From 13-2-20CM-66-19 sp963824395 (GTDB lineage Bacteria > Pseudomonadota > Gammaproteobacteria > Steroidobacterales > Steroidobacteraceae), in the NCBI GenBank assembly GCA_963824395.1, contig CAWGPF010000003.1, forward strand, positions 1 to 64,000: a DNA stretch of 64,000 nucleotides, given 5' to 3'. The notes under the pieces were generated by a model. That model ran no database searches and had not been told where the DNA came from. It saw only the letters and a list, made by a program, of their open reading frames with translations. The translations under genes and the position numbers were made by a program. This document shows, one piece after another, positions 59,104 through 64,000 of this stretch; the first letter of the stretch is position 1; every line of letters starts with the position of its first letter.

Positions 59104-61092
59104 ATGATGATCACAGTACGTAGAGTTCTGCTTCTGGCCCTGCTTGCGCTGCTGCAGGCGCCGGCCGAGGCGCGCGGCGTCACGCCCTACCTGCCCTTGA
59201 ACCTCGACCCGGAAGTCGAGCGCGAGGTTGAACGTGTCCTGGTGCTGGGCGACAAGCCGGTGATGACCCGGCCGATACCCGCAGCCCTGGTGCTCGATGC
59301 ACTGCCGAAAGCCTGCGAGATCGACCCGGTTTTGTGCAACCGCGTGCGCCGCGTGCTCAAGCAGTACATGAAGGAGACGGCGGTCGAGTTCGTGAGCGTC
59401 GAGGGGGCGCTCTCGAACGGCGCCAAGACCCTGATGCCGAACCAGCACGGCCAGACCGAGCAGAGTCCTTACCAGGTGGCCGCTGCTGCCTACTTCCAGC
59501 CGAGCGACTACGCGCTGATCAATGTTGGCGGCGTTGCCTACCAGGGCCGCGAGACCGCGACCGGCTCCTTCCTGAGTCTCGGCTTTGACTGGGCGCAGCT
59601 TGACATCGGCTATCGCGACCACTGGTGGTCGCCGATGACGGACAGCTCGGTGCTCATCAGTACCGAGGCGCCGACGATGCCCTCGGTGACGATCTCCAAC
59701 TACGAGCCGTTCACGCGGCTGGGCATCCAGTACGAGGTGTTCGCGGCCCGCATGTCCTACACGGACAAGATCGAGCTCACCGATGGCAGCCTGACGGCAG
59801 GCTATCCTAAGTTTTCCGGCGGACGCCTGCAGATCGAGCCGGGCAACGGCGGCTGGTCACTCGGGGCCAACCGCATCATCGTCTACGGCGGCGGCGCCGC
59901 CGGCGGCCAGTCCTTCAGCGACATCCTGCAGGCCTTCTTCAATCCCACGAAGAGCCAGACGACCGGATTCGGCAACGACGTCCAGGTCATCGGCAAGCAG
60001 GAAGCATCGCTCACCAGCCGCTTCATCTTCCCCGGCCAGCATCCGTTCTCGGTGTACTTCGAATTCGCCGGCAACGACTCGACGAGCGGGCAGCGGCTGC
60101 TGTTCTCCAAGACCGTGCTCTCCGCGGGCCTGCACTTCCCCAAGGTCGGGCCCTTTGATTTCACCTACGAGTTCTCCGAGTGGCAGCCGACCTGGTACGT
60201 CAAAGGCTACAGCTCGGTGCAGAACGGCTACGGCGACGGCATCACCAACGATCACCTGATCATCGGCAGCTGGTTCGGTGATCAGCGCCAGTTCGCCGAC
60301 GCCGTCGGTGGGCAGAGCAACATGCTGCGTATCGGCTGGGAGCCGCACTTCGGTGGCCGCTTCGAGGGCACCTTCCGCGCACTCGTCAACGACTCCTACT
60401 ACTCCGCGATTCCCTACCATCACGAGTACATGGGCTCGATCAGCTACGCGCACCCGTGGAAGGATTACGTCATCGGCACCGAGGTGGACTACGGCCGCGA
60501 CGTTTACGGCGCGAGCTACTCGCGCTTCGCGGGGTTCCTGCGTTACGGCGACGCGCTGCGTGACGGTGACTATGCCGATGACGCGGCGATCGACATGCCG
60601 CGCCCCGACCATGCCGAGATGTTCGTGGACGTAGGCGCCAGCGCGACCCGCATTGAGTCCCAGATCACCTCCGACACTCCGCGCCTCAACTCAGGCATCG
60701 CCGCCGGCCCACACATTGCCATCGGCGCGCGCCGCGCGGTCTCGGAGCATCAGGACCTCGGGGTGGCGTTCGAGGGCGACGATGTGCACGGCGTCTCGCT
60801 CATCAGTGCCCGCATCGTCGATTACCGTTACCGCTTCAATAACCCACTGGCGCTCAACCTGTTCGGGGGCGCGGCCCGCTATGCCGCGGCGACGCCCGCC
60901 TACGGGTTCTACTTCGGCGCGGGCCTGCAGTGGCGCAACATCCTCCCGCACTGGGATATCGGCATCGACTACCGCTACGCCACCAAGGTGGACCGGATAC
61001 GCAGCCTGCCGACCGACCCGCAGGGTGGCTACCGCCCCGACGCCTACTACGACATTTCGCTGGGAACTTTGTACGTCTCGCGCAAGTTCTGA
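59104..61092 (+). CDS. wzi: Wzi-type capsule assembly outer-membrane protein
   Basis: 662 residues with a signal peptide (RVLLLALLALLQAPAEARG). The remainder is rich in alternating beta strands and ends in a C-terminal aromatic-type YVSRKF, typical of an outer-membrane beta-barrel. The Wzi family (capsule_assembly, PF14052) pattern is visible: NLDPEVEREVERVLVLGDKP near the N-terminus, LGFDWAQLDIGYRDHWWSPM and YFEFAGNDSTSG. In E. coli Wzi is an outer-membrane lectin that attaches capsule to the surface. It is followed 204 nt on by the SLBB export protein, which fits a capsule operon. Confidence 0.87.
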   Translation: MMITVRRVLLLALLALLQAPAEARGVTPYLPLNLDPEVEREVERVLVLGDKPVMTRPIPAALVLDALPKACEIDPVLCNRVRRVLKQYMKETAVEFVSVEGALSNGAKTLMPNQHGQTEQSPYQVAAAAYFQPSDYALINVGGVAYQGRETATGSFLSLGFDWAQLDIGYRDHWWSPMTDSSVLISTEAPTMPSVTISNYEPFTRLGIQYEVFAARMSYTDKIELTDGSLTAGYPKFSGGRLQIEPGNGGWSLGANRIIVYGGGAAGGQSFSDILQAFFNPTKSQTTGFGNDVQVIGKQEASLTSRFIFPGQHPFSVYFEFAGNDSTSGQRLLFSKTVLSAGLHFPKVGPFDFTYEFSEWQPTWYVKGYSSVQNGYGDGITNDHLIIGSWFGDQRQFADAVGGQSNMLRIGWEPHFGGRFEGTFRALVNDSYYSAIPYHHEYMGSISYAHPWKDYVIGTEVDYGRDVYGASYSRFAGFLRYGDALRDGDYADDAAIDMPRPDHAEMFVDVGASATRIESQITSDTPRLNSGIAAGPHIAIGARRAVSEHQDLGVAFEGDDVHGVSLISARIVDYRYRFNNPLALNLFGGAARYAAATPAYGFYFGAGLQWRNILPHWDIGIDYRYATKVDRIRSLPTDPQGGYRPDAYYDISLGTLYVSRKF

Positions 61093-61296
61093 GGCTGCCC
61101 CGGTGCGCGACCGTGCGCGGCGGCAGCTCCAGGCGCGCTCAGCGCGGCGCTCCCGGGGCGACGCGGCTCGCGATCTGCCCCGCGGCGGTGCGCGCATCCA
61201 GTACAATCCCCGGCTCGTGCGGGGGTCCGAAGAGCGGTTCCATGGCTGTCCGCAGCCCCCTGCGTGATGCCCGTTGCGTACGAACAAAGGTTAACG

Positions 61297-64000
61297 ATGC
61301 GATTGATGCGACCGCTGCGCGGGCTCCTGCAGGGCCTGATCGTCCTTGCCGCGTATCTGCTGCTGCCGAGTGCGACGGTTCTGGGCCAGAACGCGCCCAC
61401 GGCCGAGGAGCTGCAGATCTTCCAGGGGCTGTCCCCGGAGCAGCAGCAGTCGATCCTTGAGCAGATGGGCAAGGGCGGCGGGGACCAGTCCTCCAGCTCC
61501 AGCTCCGGGTTCGGTGCCGGCGATCGCACCTCGACGGACCAGTTCGGGCGCACTCGCAGCACGAACCAGTACGGTCAGGGCGACCAGAAGGGCAATACCC
61601 GCAACCGCAAGAAACTCGATGAGGAGGACCAGGAAGAGGAGGAGCCTCTCATCCCGGTGATGAAGGCGCGCGACTGGATCATCGTCGAGATCGACTACCA
61701 GCTGCCGCCGCGCCAGGTGCCCCTCTACCAGCAGTCCCTCTACGCACCCCAGGGCGCGCAGGCCGCCGCGGCGGCCGCGGCCGCAACGGCGAACGCGGAT
61801 ACCCAGAAAGCGCAGGGGAGCAGCTCCGGAGCCAGTGGCAGTTCCGCATCCGGCACCACGCCGCCGCCCAACGCCTCGGGCGTGCCGCTCACCCCGTATC
61901 AGCTCTCGCTCACCGACGATGAGCGTTCGCGCCTTGACTCGTTGATGAACCTGATCCGCGCGCGCAACCCCTATCAGCTCGGCGCCGATGGCTCCCTGAC
62001 GCTGCCCGGCTTCGCACCGATGGCGCTGCTCGGCCTCACCGAGGAGCAGGCCACGCTGCGACTGAAGGTCGAGCCGGCCTTCCGCGGCATCGAGGTGCGC
62101 ATCACCCGTCTGCCGCTCAAGAAGACCGGCACCGAGGCGCTCAAGCCCTTCGGTTACGACCTGTTCGACCACGACCTGTCGACGTTTGCCCCGGCCACCA
62201 ACGTCCCGGTGCCTTCCGAATACGTCGTCGGCCCTGGCGACCAGCTGGTGGTGCAGCTGTATGGCACGCAGAACAAGCGCCTGCAGCTCATCGTCGGCCG
62301 TGATGGCCGCGTCAATCTTCCCGACATCGGGCCCATCAGCGTCGGCGGTGAGAGTTTCGATGCCGCCCGCGAAAGCATCGAGGCACGGGTGCAGCACCAG
62401 ATGATGGGCGTGCATGCCAGCGTCTCGATGGGCGATACGCGTTCCATCCGGGTGTTCGTCGTCGGTGAGGCAAAATACCCGGGGACCTACACCATCAGCG
62501 GCCTGAGCACGATCACCTCGGCGCTGTACGCGGCCGGCGGCGCCAAGCGCGCCGGCTCCCTGCGTACCGTGCAGCTGAAACGCCATGGTGCGCTGGTGCG
62601 GCAGTTCGACCTGTACGACCTGCTGATCCGCGGCGATACGAGCGACGATGCCAAGCTGCTGCAGGGCGACGTCATCTTCATTCCGCCGGTGGGGCCGACG
62701 GTCAGCATCGACGGCGAGGTGCGGCGGCCCGCGATCTATGAGGTCAAGGGCGAAGCGACGGTCGCCGACGTGCTGCAGCTGGCCGGCGGTCTGACGCCCG
62801 AGGCCGACCGCTCGAACGCGATGCTCACGCGCATCGACGCGTCGCAGCGCCGCATCGTGGTGCCGGTGGAACTGTCGACGGGCTCGCGCACCGAGGCGGT
62901 GCACAACGGCGACAAGGTGCGCGTCATGCGCCTGCGGCCGACGCTCGATTCGGGGATAACGGTGCAGGGACACGTGTTCGTGCCGGGCACGTTCGCCTAT
63001 CACCCGGGCATACACCTGACTGACGTCGTGAGCTCGGTGGACCAGCTGCGCCCGGATGCCGACATCCACTACCTCCTCATCCGCCGTGAGCTGCCACCCA
63101 ACCGGCAGATCAGCGTGCTGTCTGCGGACCTGGCGGCGGCGCTCAGTGCCCCGGGCTCGGGCGCTGACATCGCCCTGATGCCACGCGACCGCATCACCGT
63201 GTTCGACCTCGCCTCAGGCCGCGACCACGTCATACAGCCGCTGCTTACGGAGCTGCGGGTACAGGGCACCTCCGCGCAGCCGACCCAGACGGTGCAGGTC
63301 GCAGGCCAGGTGAAGGTGCCGGGCGAGTACCCGCTCGAGCCGGGCATGCGCATCGCCGACCTCATCCGCGCCGGCGGCGGCGCGGCGGATGCCGCCTACG
63401 GCGGCCAGGCCGAGCTGGCGCGCTTCAGCATCACCAGCAGCGATTCGCGCCAGACCCAGCTGATCGAGGTTGATCTGGCCGCCGCGATGCGCGGCGACGC
63501 GCAGGCCAACATCCTGCTGCAGCCCTTCGACGCCCTGAGCGTGAAGCAGGTGCCGTTCTGGACCGAGCAGGAGACGGTGGTACTCAAGGGAGAAGTGCGC
63601 TTCCCGGGCACCTACACCATCCGCAGGGGCGAGACTCTGAAGTCCGTGATCGAGCGCGCCGGCGGGCTCACCAACTTCGCCTTCGGCGAGGGCAGTGTCT
63701 TCACGCGCGAGTGGCTGCGCAAGCGCGAGCAGGAACAGCTCGACAACCTCGCCAACCGCATGCAGACCGATCTTGCCGGGCTGGCGATCGCTGCCTCCGC
63801 CAGCGGCCTTGCCGGCGGCGGCACCAACACCCTTGCGCTCGGGCAGACGCTGCTTGGCCAGATACGCAGCGCCAAGGCCGTCGGTCGCATGGTGATCGAC
63901 CTGCCGCGGCTCATGAGCGAGCGGGTGGGCTCCGCGGACGACATCGTTCTGCGCACCGGGGATCAGCTGATCGTGCCGCGCTTCCAGCAGCAGGTCACGG
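61297..64000 (+). CDS. Large SLBB-domain polysaccharide export protein (partial)
   Basis: The reading frame is open through the window end, so at least 901 residues; the C-terminus is outside. Start ATG at 61297 with AAAGG 6 nt upstream. Signal peptide with hydrophobic core LLQGLIVLAAYLLLP and no lipobox Cys, unlike the Wza lipoprotein. A Ser/Gly/Ala-rich linker at about 140-200 is followed by a poly-export domain near 305-385 (YVVGPGDQLVVQLYG, VGRDGRVNLPDIGPI), then at least four SLBB-type repeats (FVVGEAKYPGTYTISGL; VSIDGEVRRPAIYEV; VQVAGQVKVPGEYPLEPG; VVLKGEVRFPGTYTIRRG). It is the periplasm/outer-membrane export channel for capsule or EPS. The Wza family usually has about 380 residues, so this is much larger. 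Confidence 0.87.
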   Translation, partial: MRLMRPLRGLLQGLIVLAAYLLLPSATVLGQNAPTAEELQIFQGLSPEQQQSILEQMGKGGGDQSSSSSSGFGAGDRTSTDQFGRTRSTNQYGQGDQKGNTRNRKKLDEEDQEEEEPLIPVMKARDWIIVEIDYQLPPRQVPLYQQSLYAPQGAQAAAAAAAATANADTQKAQGSSSGASGSSASGTTPPPNASGVPLTPYQLSLTDDERSRLDSLMNLIRARNPYQLGADGSLTLPGFAPMALLGLTEEQATLRLKVEPAFRGIEVRITRLPLKKTGTEALKPFGYDLFDHDLSTFAPATNVPVPSEYVVGPGDQLVVQLYGTQNKRLQLIVGRDGRVNLPDIGPISVGGESFDAARESIEARVQHQMMGVHASVSMGDTRSIRVFVVGEAKYPGTYTISGLSTITSALYAAGGAKRAGSLRTVQLKRHGALVRQFDLYDLLIRGDTSDDAKLLQGDVIFIPPVGPTVSIDGEVRRPAIYEVKGEATVADVLQLAGGLTPEADRSNAMLTRIDASQRRIVVPVELSTGSRTEAVHNGDKVRVMRLRPTLDSGITVQGHVFVPGTFAYHPGIHLTDVVSSVDQLRPDADIHYLLIRRELPPNRQISVLSADLAAALSAPGSGADIALMPRDRITVFDLASGRDHVIQPLLTELRVQGTSAQPTQTVQVAGQVKVPGEYPLEPGMRIADLIRAGGGAADAAYGGQAELARFSITSSDSRQTQLIEVDLAAAMRGDAQANILLQPFDALSVKQVPFWTEQETVVLKGEVRFPGTYTIRRGETLKSVIERAGGLTNFAFGEGSVFTREWLRKREQEQLDNLANRMQTDLAGLAIAASASGLAGGGTNTLALGQTLLGQIRSAKAVGRMVIDLPRLMSERVGSADDIVLRTGDQLIVPRFQQQVT

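Overview
The window is high-GC DNA from a proteobacterium, most likely a gammaproteobacterium of the Steroidobacter/Nevskiales kind. There is no rRNA gene, so this rests on gene order: trigger factor-clpP-clpX-lon (18.7-24.9 kb), ppiD, and mltD-yafS-like-rnhA-dnaQ (49.9-53.6 kb), which follows the Escherichia coli order without gloB. Three tRNA genes (Leu-UAG, Val-UAC, Asp-GUC) sit beside these core blocks, each with an encoded CCA end.

Layout. 0-5.3 kb: exported or lipid-anchored proteins (a Tat-signal SDR, a large beta-propeller lipoprotein, an FN3 lipoprotein), two of them behind leaders that look structured. 5.7-18.1 kb: the most distinctive region, two convergent operons holding five radical SAM proteins (four with an N-terminal B12-binding-type domain), three class I methyltransferases, two GT-B glycosyltransferases and one HPr-kinase-like P-loop protein. 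Genes overlap by 4-23 nt or lie 2-20 nt apart. I recognise no known pathway with this gene set, and no precursor peptide or PqqD-like gene is visible. 18.5-26.9 kb: core proteostasis genes, with a heat-shock-type promoter before lon and an OatA-like acyltransferase after it. 27-46.8 kb: accessory genes, including a YCII-like protein, a HicA-like/eRF1-like protein, a frameshifted pseudogene, katG, an NRAMP-fold transporter with non-canonical metal motifs, a DUF899/DUF2182 module with its own regulator, a JmjC/cupin-like oxygenase, an RcnB-like protein, a PF14907-type nucleotidyltransferase, a class III dioxygenase, an MscS channel, a rhodanese/FtrA pair and a DUF3443/DUF2844 pair. 47-53.6 kb: ppiD, fabI, mltD, methyltransferase, rnhA, dnaQ. 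53.7-64 kb: surface polysaccharide genes (nucleotide-sugar dehydrogenase, UDP-glucuronate-type epimerase, DegT aminotransferase, pgi, Wzi) and a large SLBB export protein that runs off the window end.

How the genes work together. The right end forms a pathway: a UDP-sugar is oxidised to the uronate, epimerised and perhaps aminated, and the polymer is then exported through an SLBB protein and attached by Wzi. The 5.7-18.1 kb cluster looks like a biosynthetic unit in which radical SAM enzymes and methyltransferases modify a scaffold that two glycosyltransferases and a kinase-like protein also act on. That role is inference. The reverse operon has a well-formed promoter with a tandem 11-bp repeat over its -10 box, and its leader carries a perfect 11-bp inverted repeat, so it is probably regulated.
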